NCBI RefSeq assembly: GCF_013388255.1
Contig: NZ_CP058215.1
Span: 1,922,001 to 1,986,000, forward strand
DNA length: 64,000 bases
DNA from: Methanolobus zinderi
Lineage (GTDB): Archaea > Halobacteriota > Methanosarcinia > Methanosarcinales > Methanosarcinaceae
Reading direction: 5' to 3'
The notes under the pieces were generated by a model. The model searched no databases. It was given only the letters and a program-made list of their open reading frames with translations, and was not told where the DNA came from. The position numbers and the translations under genes were made by a program. How positions within the stretch are numbered: position 1 is the first letter of the stretch; each line of letters opens with the position of its first letter. Shown here in pieces: positions 28,202 to 36,366 of the stretch.

Positions 28202-29128
28202 ATGAAACAACTCATAATTGTTTTTATCCTGCTGGCTCTCACAATAGCTGCCCTGTTTGCAAATTCCTTATACGACATCCCCTATTTAAGGCAGATATAC
28301 TTCACTCTTTTATGGCTGACGATCATTCATTTCTTTTTTAAGGTCATCCTGGAGCGTGCAATCACCAGAGGGGTGGGCGATGCAAAAACACGATATGAGA
28401 TCAGCAAGATCCTCTCCATCCTCTACGTTGTAGCCCTTCTGCTTGCATCCATCCGCATATGGATCGCTGATCCGCAGGTTCTCCTTGTATCATACGGACT
28501 GGTCGCTGCCGGAGTGACCGTTGCCCTGCAGGACCTGTTCAAGAATTTCATGGGCGGACTTATCATCTTTGTCAGCGGAACCTACAGGGTGGGTGACAGG
28601 ATAGAGGTGAATTCCAAATTCGGGGACATAATCGATATCGGTATTCTCAATACAACACTATTCGAGCTGAAGGAGTGGGTAAACGCAGACCAGCCCACAG
28701 GAAGAATAACAACTATCCCTAACGGTTTTGTGCTTAATACCAATATCAACAACTACACCAAGGATAATCCATTCATCTGGGATGAGATCACAGTTCCGAT
28801 CACATACGACAGTGACTGGAAAGATGCTCATGAAAGGATAATCAATATCGTCAGTAAAGAGACAAGGAACGTAACGGTTGCAGCACAGAACCAGATCTCG
28901 GAACTGAGCAAGAAATACTACCTTGCCGATGGTATAAAGGGACCTGCCCTGTATCTGACAATGACCGACAACTGGATAGAGCTCCATATCAGATACCTGA
29001 CCCGGGCCAGAGAGAGAAGACAACTTCATGATAAACTGAGTCGGCTGATCCTTGAAGATATCCAGAAGGATAACAGGATAACAATAGCTTCAGCTACATT
29101 TGATATAACGGTGAGAAATGCAGATTAG
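28202..29128 (+). CDS. MscS-family mechanosensitive channel
   Basis: Small-conductance mechanosensitive channel of 308 residues. There are three or four hydrophobic helices in the first 120 residues. The pore-lining region and beta domain follow: AAGVTVALQDLFKNFMGGLIIF, then GDRIEVNSKFGDIIDIGILNTTLFEL and TTIPNGFVLNTNINNYTK. The C-terminal alpha-beta domain contains the vestibule. Role: release of solutes on hypo-osmotic shock. It is transcribed alone. The preceding GTG at 28199 is a less likely start. Confidence 0.92.
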   Translation: MKQLIIVFILLALTIAALFANSLYDIPYLRQIYFTLLWLTIIHFFFKVILERAITRGVGDAKTRYEISKILSILYVVALLLASIRIWIADPQVLLVSYGLVAAGVTVALQDLFKNFMGGLIIFVSGTYRVGDRIEVNSKFGDIIDIGILNTTLFELKEWVNADQPTGRITTIPNGFVLNTNINNYTKDNPFIWDEITVPITYDSDWKDAHERIINIVSKETRNVTVAAQNQISELSKKYYLADGIKGPALYLTMTDNWIELHIRYLTRARERRQLHDKLSRLILEDIQKDNRITIASATFDITVRNAD

Positions 29129-29159
29129 AATCACATATAGTGCATGGAAGATGAGTGCA

Positions 29160-29816
29160 TCAGGATAGCAGCTTCCATGCATCTTTAATGTGCATTGCTT
29201 TCATACCCAGCTCCTGGGGAGGGATTACATCGTTTTCAATCGTATCCCCAAGACTCAATACCTCATGAGGTTCAAGCTCCAGACGTTCCAGAGCATGTTT
29301 GAATAGCCGGTGATCCGGTTTCTTGTAACCCATGTCCGAGGAGAATATCACAAAGTCAAAATGGTCGTACAATCCCAGAAAACGCAACTCCTGTTCTGAA
29401 AAAACACGCTGTCCGTTGGAAACCACGCACATGGGCATGTAGAAATGTTTGACTATCACAGCAACACTCTGCTGGAATATTTCAAGCCTGCGCAATGAAG
29501 CCGAGCGAAATACCCTTGAAGCTTCAATACCAAGGTTCAGGGAATTAATATCCCATATGGAATTCTCCTCGCATATCTCGGCAAATATCTCTTCTATTTT
29601 TATCTCGGGACATTTTTCCCCTGAAGCTTTCATTTTAGCCTTTACCTTATCGAAATATGTCTCCTTTAGAAGATCAGGATCAATTTTTACACCATGATAC
29701 TGCAGCCACTTGCTTAGCATATCATGCGTATCCCGGCTTTGTTCATCTGTATTGATATCAATGAGAGTGCCGTAGCAATCAAAGATCATACCCTTTATCT
29801 GATGGTCTTCAAACAT
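29160..29816 (-). CDS. HAD-superfamily hydrolase
   Basis: Haloacid dehalogenase-like hydrolase of 218 residues, with motif I IFDCYGTLID (nucleophile Asp13), motif II VVSNG, motif III Lys in GYKKPD and motif IV LGDTIENDV. The helical cap between motifs I and II is class I, and the best comparison is with 2-haloacid dehalogenase/phosphoglycolate phosphatase-type enzymes. It overlaps the upstream kinase-like gene by 22 bases, so the two are translationally coupled. Substrate unknown. Confidence 0.88.
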   Translation of the reverse strand: MFEDHQIKGMIFDCYGTLIDINTDEQSRDTHDMLSKWLQYHGVKIDPDLLKETYFDKVKAKMKASGEKCPEIKIEEIFAEICEENSIWDINSLNLGIEASRVFRSASLRRLEIFQQSVAVIVKHFYMPMCVVSNGQRVFSEQELRFLGLYDHFDFVIFSSDMGYKKPDHRLFKHALERLELEPHEVLSLGDTIENDVIPPQELGMKAMHIKDAWKLLS

Positions 29817-30736
29817 TCTTCCGCCTCCCTTAAAAGATAGTGATAGTGTGCAGTATTCCTGTGCAGACGTGCGATCCTCAACAGCCCTATGCTCATAAAG
29901 AACGGCAAGGCCTTAGTTATCCTGAAGAATTCATCCTCGTTCCTGCTGTATTGCCACAGGAAATGACCGATATAAGGCTCGGCTTTATAAGCTGAACCAC
30001 AGTTCAGCCTGAAGTAATTTTTCAGTTCGGCACAGAGTGTCCCCAGATCCCTTACATTATTGGCATGGTGCCAGGAGCTTTCAAGGTCAAGGGCGTAAGG
30101 GGTTCCATTATTGAAAATGTAATTCAGGGGTGAAGTATCCCTGTGTATCATACACCCATATTCCCGATCGAGTACAGGACTATACCACCATTTTCCTATC
30201 AGCTCGTTGAAAGTCTCTCTTTTTGAGCTATCCGGTGAAAGCTGGTCAAGTGTATGATGGAAATTGGCAAATTCCTTTTCCTTATTGTATTCACATTGTG
30301 TATTATCATGCAGCGTGCGAAGCATCCGTGCAAGGGAGCTCAGCCTGTCAAAAAGGTGGTCATCATGTTTCAGATACCACATCAGGGGCTTCCCGTTTAT
30401 GTACTCGGTCACAAGTGCACAGTTGAACTCTTCGTTTATAGCAACAGGTTCGGCTACATTGATCAAAGAACCGGCCTTTTTCAGATTACTGTACTCGTTA
30501 AGTACTGCATCCCAGGCATTGTATTCTCTGTTATTGCCACAGGCCTCTGCAAAGAACTTGACAATAACGCTGTATTCCTCACCCCTGAAATTATATCTAC
30601 AGACAGTATGTGAAGAGGGATCATATTTGTAGACGTCCGTCTCACACTCCTTGTTGCTGATCCTGTCCCCGAGTATCTCCACGAGCCAATCCCGGAAAAC
30701 ATCCCCCGGACCCAGTGTATTAACATAATACTGCAA
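29795..30736 (-). CDS. aminoglycoside phosphotransferase-like kinase
   Basis: Protein-kinase-like fold of the APH/choline kinase type, 313 residues. The catalytic loop is HRDTSPLN (HxDxxxxN), and the metal-binding Asp is in YALDLESSWHH where eukaryotic kinases have DFG. The N-lobe shows EYSVIVKFFAEACGNNREYNAW with the probable ATP-binding Lys and Glu, and ALVTEYINGKPL is the hinge. The family includes antibiotic, sugar and lipid kinases. With an overlapping HAD phosphatase, a kinase/phosphatase pair on one metabolite is an attractive but unproven reading. Confidence 0.8.
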   Translation of the reverse strand: MQYYVNTLGPGDVFRDWLVEILGDRISNKECETDVYKYDPSSHTVCRYNFRGEEYSVIVKFFAEACGNNREYNAWDAVLNEYSNLKKAGSLINVAEPVAINEEFNCALVTEYINGKPLMWYLKHDDHLFDRLSSLARMLRTLHDNTQCEYNKEKEFANFHHTLDQLSPDSSKRETFNELIGKWWYSPVLDREYGCMIHRDTSPLNYIFNNGTPYALDLESSWHHANNVRDLGTLCAELKNYFRLNCGSAYKAEPYIGHFLWQYSRNEDEFFRITKALPFFMSIGLLRIARLHRNTAHYHYLLREAEECLKTIR

Positions 30737-30935
30737 TGCAGCTCACACCCCTGAACATTCTATATGATACACCAGTATACCTATGTGTATCTATCGAATT
30801 CCTTTTTCAATATATAGTTTACAGGTTTAAGGATGCACTGCTGACAATGAGCCTCTGCATATGACAAAATAGGATAGTAACTGCCATTGGAAAAAAATTC
30901 AGTATCAGAATCTAATAAAATCATAAAAGAAAGAG

Positions 30936-30957
30936 ACCCTGTCATAATTGACAGGGT
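30936..30957 (-). terminator. terminator of the Ser/Asp-repeat protein gene
   Basis: Perfect 9-bp stem ACCCTGTCA / TGACAGGGT with a 4-base loop, 20 bases after the stop, followed on the minus strand by a T-rich stretch. Good terminator for the gene at 30977-32260. The rest of 30737-30935 holds no gene that I can see. Confidence 0.65.
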
Positions 30958-30976
30958 ATGTTGATCAGCAGATATC

Positions 30977-32260
30977 TTAGGGTTGTGTCAGTCCATAACC
31001 GGACATCACACATATGGCACTGAGCAATGTCCAGATAATGAACCACAGGGTATTGCTGAGCTTTGGAATGATCTCACTTACAGGATTACTGCTTTCAGGT
31101 TCCTCCACCGGAATAGTTACAGGAGCCTCAGGTTCCTCTTCAACTGCATCCACAGCCATGTAGGCTCTTTCATTGTCATCGGATTCGGACTCTGTTTGCG
31201 CTTCTTCAGCTACAAAAGAACCACCTGAGCCTCCATTCGAACTTCTTCCGTTATCTGATGACCCCGGACTGTCACCGGAGGAATCGGAACCGTCATCTGA
31301 ATCCCCCGAATCGCTGCTATCATCCGATGAATCTGATCCGCCATCTTCCTGATCATCGGACCCATTATCCTCAGAGGACGAACCATCATCAGAAGATTCA
31401 TCATCTTCGTTTGATGAATCAGAATTATTATCGTTGTCGGACGAAGAGTCGTCGTCAGAGGAGTCAGAATCATCCCCGTCACCGGATGATGAGTCATCGT
31501 CTGCAGGATCGGAATTATCTTCGCCATCTGATGAATCATCGCCACCCGATGAACCGGAGTCATCATCAGAGGATGAATCGTTGTCTTCCAAATCCTCGGG
31601 ATCGCCGTTTTCAGAGGAGTCATCATCGCTTGAAGAGTCCGAGTTATCATCATCAGAGGAATCCGAGTCATTGTCCCCGGATGAAGAATCGTCGTCAGAG
31701 GAGTCAGAATCATCACCTTCATTGTTTGAGCCATCATCCGCAGGTGAACCACTTTCATCCTCGCAGGCCCGGATCTCGTATGTGAAGTAGGTCGCCCAGT
31801 TCTTTCCCGGGAAGCTGCTGCCTTCTGCCCAGGCACCCTCATCGGTGCTGCTGTTATTAGTTTCATCTCTGATAGCTGCATGGGCAGCAATGTAGAGTGT
31901 ACCGTTCTCAGCAGGCAGTGGTATCATATATTCGGTCATGTTGGTCCCGTTCTGAAGACTATCGTTGCCGTATGCAAAATGACCTGGGACAGGATTTCCA
32001 CTCTTTGTCATGGGGATGCCATCAAGTGAATCTGCAACATCCAGATGGGTTTCCAGAATAGACCAGTTGGCACTGGTTCTGTAAGTAATGTTTACGTACT
32101 CACAGTCATTTGAAACTGTTACCGTTCCTGCTTCGATATCCTGACCTGCATACAGTGTTTTGACCACTGACGAATTGTTATCGTCAGCCGAAGCAACACC
32201 TGGAATGCTGAAGGCCAGAATGATAAAAGCCATGATGATTATATTTTTCAGATCGCCCAT
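30977..32260 (-). CDS. secreted surface protein with long Ser/Asp repeat and C-terminal membrane anchor
   Basis: 427 residues. There is a signal peptide (residues 1-25, ending GVASA), then an N-terminal domain of about 130 residues with LYAGQDIEAGTVTV and LETHLDVADSLDGIPMTKSGNPVPGHF. This is a domain seen in other extracellular proteins. A low-complexity stretch of SSDDDS-type repeats of about 180 residues follows (31,250-31,750), then one C-terminal helix (LWFIIWTLLSAICVMSGYG). The repeat resembles the stalk of bacterial Sdr adhesins, so a cell-surface adhesion or ion-binding role is likely. AGGTGGAAT precedes ATG 32260. Confidence 0.85.
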   Translation of the reverse strand: MGDLKNIIIMAFIILAFSIPGVASADDNNSSVVKTLYAGQDIEAGTVTVSNDCEYVNITYRTSANWSILETHLDVADSLDGIPMTKSGNPVPGHFAYGNDSLQNGTNMTEYMIPLPAENGTLYIAAHAAIRDETNNSSTDEGAWAEGSSFPGKNWATYFTYEIRACEDESGSPADDGSNNEGDDSDSSDDDSSSGDNDSDSSDDDNSDSSSDDDSSENGDPEDLEDNDSSSDDDSGSSGGDDSSDGEDNSDPADDDSSSGDGDDSDSSDDDSSSDNDNNSDSSNEDDESSDDGSSSEDNGSDDQEDGGSDSSDDSSDSGDSDDGSDSSGDSPGSSDNGRSSNGGSGGSFVAEEAQTESESDDNERAYMAVDAVEEEPEAPVTIPVEEPESSNPVSEIIPKLSNTLWFIIWTLLSAICVMSGYGLTQP

Positions 32261-32596
32261 TATTCCACCTTGTACATTTTGAAAGTGCAGAGACAGGTAT
32301 TTGACTGCCTTCACTCGATTTTTGTTGTATAATTAATAGTGCTGAATAATATAATATTTAAATATATCTATACTTTAATATATCATAATAAGATAATAAT
32401 GAGGATTGCGTTTTACATATGGAATGAATAAATTAAAACAGAAAGATACTACATTATATCAGAATCATTTACCAGAAAATCATGCATGTCAAAACCAATT
32501 TAAAGTGAAAATCAAAATTAATTAAAATCAAAAGAGCCAGGCCTGAGATATGCAGGCAAGGCCCATATTTGCGGTAAGACTATGCCACTATAAATT

Positions 32597-33475
32597 CTAC
32601 CGGATTTTTCTCGCAAGGTATCCTGCCAGAACCAGGAAAACCATCGCCAAAACAATACCAAATCCCGGTGCCTGGGCCTCAGTTCCGCTTTCTACTGTGA
32701 TCATCGCAGAATCAGTTACCGGAGTGGCATTTGAAGTATAGGGTGCATCAGGTCCCGGGAATTCGTAAATTTCGTTCCCGTCATCCATATGTGGCATTGC
32801 AATAAGTTCCTGATCAGTATCGATAGGCAGGCCAAGTGTAACCTCGACATCCGAATACTCACCGGCTTCCATATATTCAGTATTACCTATGACAGGTCCC
32901 ACCGAACCATTCGCACTTTCATGTATGACGATATATCCGCCCTCAGGCAAAAAAACCGAATTCACCACAACCGTACCTCCTTCACTGCTCTGGTCCTCGA
33001 AGTTTACAGTACTTTCATTATCCGTTCCGGTCATTTCACTTTCCACGGTGATCATCGCAGTATCCGTCACCGGCTCACCTTCTACGCCATATGGAACGTC
33101 CGGACCCGGAAACTCGTAAACCTCATTCCCGTCATCCATGTGTGGCATTGCGATCAATTCCTGATCTGAATCAAGTGTCTGTTCCATTTCCACTTCAATC
33201 AGAGAATGCTCCCCGGGTTCAAGATAATCGCTACTTCCTACCACAGGACCAACAGCCCCGCGGACAACTTCATGAATGGCAATATATCCGCCTTCCGGCA
33301 GGAACACCGTGTCAACAACTATTGAATTACCATCAGAGACCTGATCCTCGAATGTAACTGTACTAACATTTCCGGTGCTTTCACTGTCCACAGATGCATT
33401 ATCCTCGTCCGTATCCACAACCGTGATCTCGTAATCCTCTTCATACTGTGCAGCCGCGGACATTGAAAGCATCAA
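32597..33475 (-). CDS. surface protein with two DUF7282 domains and PGF-CTERM anchor; start unresolved
   Basis: Two near-identical extracellular repeats of about 100 residues (VFLPEGGYIAIHE ... DSDQELIAMPHMDDGNEVYEFPGPD) match the DUF7282 type. The tail APGFGIVLAMVFLVLAGYLARKIR has its PGF motif, helix and basic end, a PGF-CTERM signal for archaeosortase cleavage and lipid attachment. The frame has a TTG at 33475, but the signal peptide clearly begins further upstream (KISILICVLLLSLMLSMSAAA, from about 33511), where no ATG, GTG or TTG is in frame. An ATG at 33552 with GGGGGT is in another frame. A 5' frameshift or a non-standard start is needed. Confidence 0.8.
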   Translation of the reverse strand: MMLSMSAAAQYEEDYEITVVDTDEDNASVDSESTGNVSTVTFEDQVSDGNSIVVDTVFLPEGGYIAIHEVVRGAVGPVVGSSDYLEPGEHSLIEVEMEQTLDSDQELIAMPHMDDGNEVYEFPGPDVPYGVEGEPVTDTAMITVESEMTGTDNESTVNFEDQSSEGGTVVVNSVFLPEGGYIVIHESANGSVGPVIGNTEYMEAGEYSDVEVTLGLPIDTDQELIAMPHMDDGNEIYEFPGPDAPYTSNATPVTDSAMITVESGTEAQAPGFGIVLAMVFLVLAGYLARKIR

Positions 33476-33644
33476 TGACAGCAGCAGAACACAGATCAGA
33501 ATCGATATCTTTAAGAAAATATACTCTAAGCTAAGTCTGTTCTGGATAACATTACCCCCTGTGTTAACCTTTTCTATAAGAAGCGTATAAATTGAGTTTT
33601 ACTTAAATCTTACTTTTACTCAAAATTGTCAGGGAGATAAAAAC

Positions 33645-34439
33645 ATGAGTCAGGGAATCAAAAGGCGTGACTATAACGACATCGAGTCGATTCTCAATTA
33701 CAGAAAAGATATCATTTTCAAAGAGCACGCAGCTAAGCTGGATATACTCCAGGATTCGATTGAACTTTTATTTTATCTTACAAAGGTACTCAATGCAAGG
33801 TTTCTTGATGATGTGACAGCAAAAAGGAGATCACTGAAAGGACCTGAATCCATTATCCCTGTCCTGTTCGAGAGAAACAACCATTATCTTCTCGCAGCCT
33901 ATAAACTTGCATGTATCGGCCTTAACAATCCTGCTTATCTGAACCTCAGAGCTGTTTTTGAAGGAATTACACATATGTACCTGCTCCATCTTACAGACAG
34001 GGAAGCAGAGCTCTTTTACAGACAGCAGTTATCAGTTCTGACCGCAGATGAGGAAAAAGAGTTGAAGAACAGGCATCACTGGCTCAGGCCATCGAGGGTA
34101 CGCGAGCTGTTGTACAGTGATAAAAAAAAATCACAGATCGATGATTTTTACATACTCATCTCCAATTCCGCCCATCCCGGTATAAAAAATGCCATCGGAG
34201 ATTTCGATTACAATAAAGAGCTAAGCTCAGATGTGCTCTCAATATCAATGGCACTTGCTGCTGCCAATCTCCTTGCCGTCAATGAAACACACTTTGACAG
34301 GATATACGAGGAAGAGAGCGAGGAGATCGACAGGATCATAAGCAGGGTCACCGAGGAGCTGGATGGTTTCATGGTGGATATTATCCCGAATCATCCGCAA
34401 ATTAAAGAAAAACTCAATCTGAATCCGGGAAATCCCTGA
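33645..34439 (+). CDS. hypothetical helical protein (264 aa)
   Basis: No named family recognised with confidence. Almost entirely alpha-helical and soluble, with LNLRAVFEGITHMYLLHL and ILISNSAHPGIKNAIGDF. The R-x3-E helix and the later S-x-x-HP segment are reminiscent of DUF5677/HEPN-like proteins, which are sometimes linked to stress or defence. That link is speculative. GGGAG lies upstream of the ATG. It is monocistronic and lies just upstream of the formate dehydrogenase cluster with a 226-base gap that carries AT-rich promoter-like sequence. Confidence 0.7.
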   Translation: MSQGIKRRDYNDIESILNYRKDIIFKEHAAKLDILQDSIELLFYLTKVLNARFLDDVTAKRRSLKGPESIIPVLFERNNHYLLAAYKLACIGLNNPAYLNLRAVFEGITHMYLLHLTDREAELFYRQQLSVLTADEEKELKNRHHWLRPSRVRELLYSDKKKSQIDDFYILISNSAHPGIKNAIGDFDYNKELSSDVLSISMALAAANLLAVNETHFDRIYEEESEEIDRIISRVTEELDGFMVDIIPNHPQIKEKLNLNPGNP

Positions 34440-34665
34440 GCCGGAACTTTGTTCATTTGACTTTTTTTAAGAGAATCTGACATACCGTCTGTATACTGTG
34501 TCCGGTTAAACTAGATGGAATTCGGGATTGAGACAAAATATTTTTAATAAATATAATAATATAGTATTTGAATTGTATATTAGTTGTGGAGATTGCCATA
34601 TCAAAATGACAGACTCCTGATAAGCTTTGGTCAAAATCAATCCAATATCAAAGGATAAAATTCCG

Positions 34666-36315
34666 ATGTCAGAAAATATAAGTTATTTATCGGGTCGCAA
34701 GGGTTTGCATGAGAATCTTTTTGAGAGAATATCATGGATGGCAGAAACCGAAGATACAGCCAACACAGAGAAGATACAGGAGCTTGCCAGGGATTACCTG
34801 ATAGGCGAATCCACAATCCACAGCACAATTTCATTTTATGATCTTCTCAGACCTGAAAACAAAGATAAAAAAGCATACGTATGCAACGGAAGTGCCTGCA
34901 TGTGTTCAGGTACGCAACCCCGGGTCAGAAGTGAACTCAAAAAGAACTTCAGAGATGAAGAGATCGGTGAAATGACCTGCCTTGGTAGATGTCATGAGAA
35001 CGGCGCATTCCAGTATAATGGTCAGAACTATTCGGGCATAGCTATTGATAATATCACTCAGATCATTGAATCAAAGAAAACGATACAGGAAAAGTATGCA
35101 AGCCTGGCTTCGGGAACAGCCATTCTGATGCAAACACCACTGACAGCAGAAGAATTTGCCCTACAGCTACGAAACCTGTTTACATTGAACCCGGAACATG
35201 TTCTGGATGAAATTAAGAAATCAGATCTGAGAGGTCGTGGAGGAGCCGGCTTCCCCATGGGACTGAAACTTGAGTCTGTAAGGAAGGCTGAAGGTGAACG
35301 GAAGTTCATTGTCTGCAATGCCGACGAAGGCGACCCCGGTGCCTATTCCGACCGGTATTTAATGGAACAGCAGCCCTTGAGGGTCTTGCTGGGAATGATC
35401 ATAGCAGCTTATATAAGCAGTGCAGATACCGGAATAATATACATCAGGGCTGAATATCCCGAATCAATGGAGACCATCGAAAAAAGTATCAGAGAACTTG
35501 AGGAGAACAGTTTACTTGGAAACGATATTCTGGGATCGGGCTTCTCTTTTACTCTAAAGCTGATCAAAGCTAAGGGAGCATATGTCTGCGGTGAAGAGAC
35601 GGCACTGCTTTCATCCATAGAAGGACAGCGTCCGGAGGTGCGAGTTCGACCTCCTTTCCCGGCGCGGAAGGGTTTGTTCAATATGCCAACCCTTGTGAAC
35701 AGTGTTGAAACCCTGGCGAACCTTCCTTTTATTGTCGAACATGGTGGTTCAAAATTCAATAGCATAGGTTCTTCACAGTCCAAAGGAACAAAACTGATCT
35801 CACTGGACAGTTTCTTCAACAGACCGGGTGTTTATGAAGTTGAGATGGGGACCCCGCTTGCAACAGTAGTCGAACAGTTGGGTGGCGGTTTTAAAGAGAA
35901 TGTAAAAGCCCTGCACATAGGAGGACCGCTGGGAGGACTTGTGCCGGTATCAGATATCAGTAGTTTACAGATATCATTTGAATCATTTGCTGAAAAAGGT
36001 ATTTTACTCGGACATGGATCCATTGTGAGTATTCCCGAAGATTTCCCGATGATGGGATACATAAAACACCTGTTCCGATTCACGGTTCATGAGAGTTGCG
36101 GAAAGTGTTTTCCCTGCAGACTGGGTTCCGTACGTGGACTTGAACTGTTGCAAAGGGCAACAGATGGTGATTACAGAATTGATCGTGAATTGTTCACTGA
36201 CCTCCTCGATACCATGCAGCAGGGCTCCCTGTGTATGCTGGGAGGAGGGTTGCCCCTGCCCGTAAAAAATGCCCTTCAATACTTTGATAGTGAATTGAGA
36301 GATTATTTTGACTAG
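34666..36315 (+). CDS. formate dehydrogenase NAD-reducing subunit, NuoE-NuoF fusion
   Basis: Diaphorase subunit that passes electrons between a formate dehydrogenase alpha subunit and NAD(H). The N-terminal thioredoxin-like [2Fe-2S] domain has C73, C78, C105 and C109 (CNGSACMC, CLGRC). The NuoF part has the NADH site LRGRGGAGFPMGLK (about 188-201), the FMN site CNADEGDPGAYSDRYLME, and a C-terminal [4Fe-4S] site with SCGKCFPCR. ATG 34666 gives 549 residues. A TTG 13 codons upstream is possible. It lies 51 bases before the catalytic gene. NAD-linked modules are unusual in methanogens, which normally pair FDH with an F420 subunit. Confidence 0.88.
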   Translation: MSENISYLSGRKGLHENLFERISWMAETEDTANTEKIQELARDYLIGESTIHSTISFYDLLRPENKDKKAYVCNGSACMCSGTQPRVRSELKKNFRDEEIGEMTCLGRCHENGAFQYNGQNYSGIAIDNITQIIESKKTIQEKYASLASGTAILMQTPLTAEEFALQLRNLFTLNPEHVLDEIKKSDLRGRGGAGFPMGLKLESVRKAEGERKFIVCNADEGDPGAYSDRYLMEQQPLRVLLGMIIAAYISSADTGIIYIRAEYPESMETIEKSIRELEENSLLGNDILGSGFSFTLKLIKAKGAYVCGEETALLSSIEGQRPEVRVRPPFPARKGLFNMPTLVNSVETLANLPFIVEHGGSKFNSIGSSQSKGTKLISLDSFFNRPGVYEVEMGTPLATVVEQLGGGFKENVKALHIGGPLGGLVPVSDISSLQISFESFAEKGILLGHGSIVSIPEDFPMMGYIKHLFRFTVHESCGKCFPCRLGSVRGLELLQRATDGDYRIDRELFTDLLDTMQQGSLCMLGGGLPLPVKNALQYFDSELRDYFD

Positions 36316-36366
36316 TTTATCTCAAGGCCTGTAGAGAATCAGAATACTGAAAATTATCCGATCCAC

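Noticed and set aside
31210-31890. long open frames on both strands across the Ser/Asp repeat
   Set aside because: They arise from the periodic GAT/TCA-type repeat, have low-complexity Pro/His/Arg or Ser/Glu content and no ribosome site. The minus-strand frame with signal peptide and anchor is the gene.
34440-36315. amber (TAG) readthrough with pyrrolysine in genes ending TAG
   Set aside because: Several genes (for example the NuoE-NuoF fusion, trkH, ahaI and the MscS gene) end at TAG at the normal family length, so TAG acts as an ordinary stop here.
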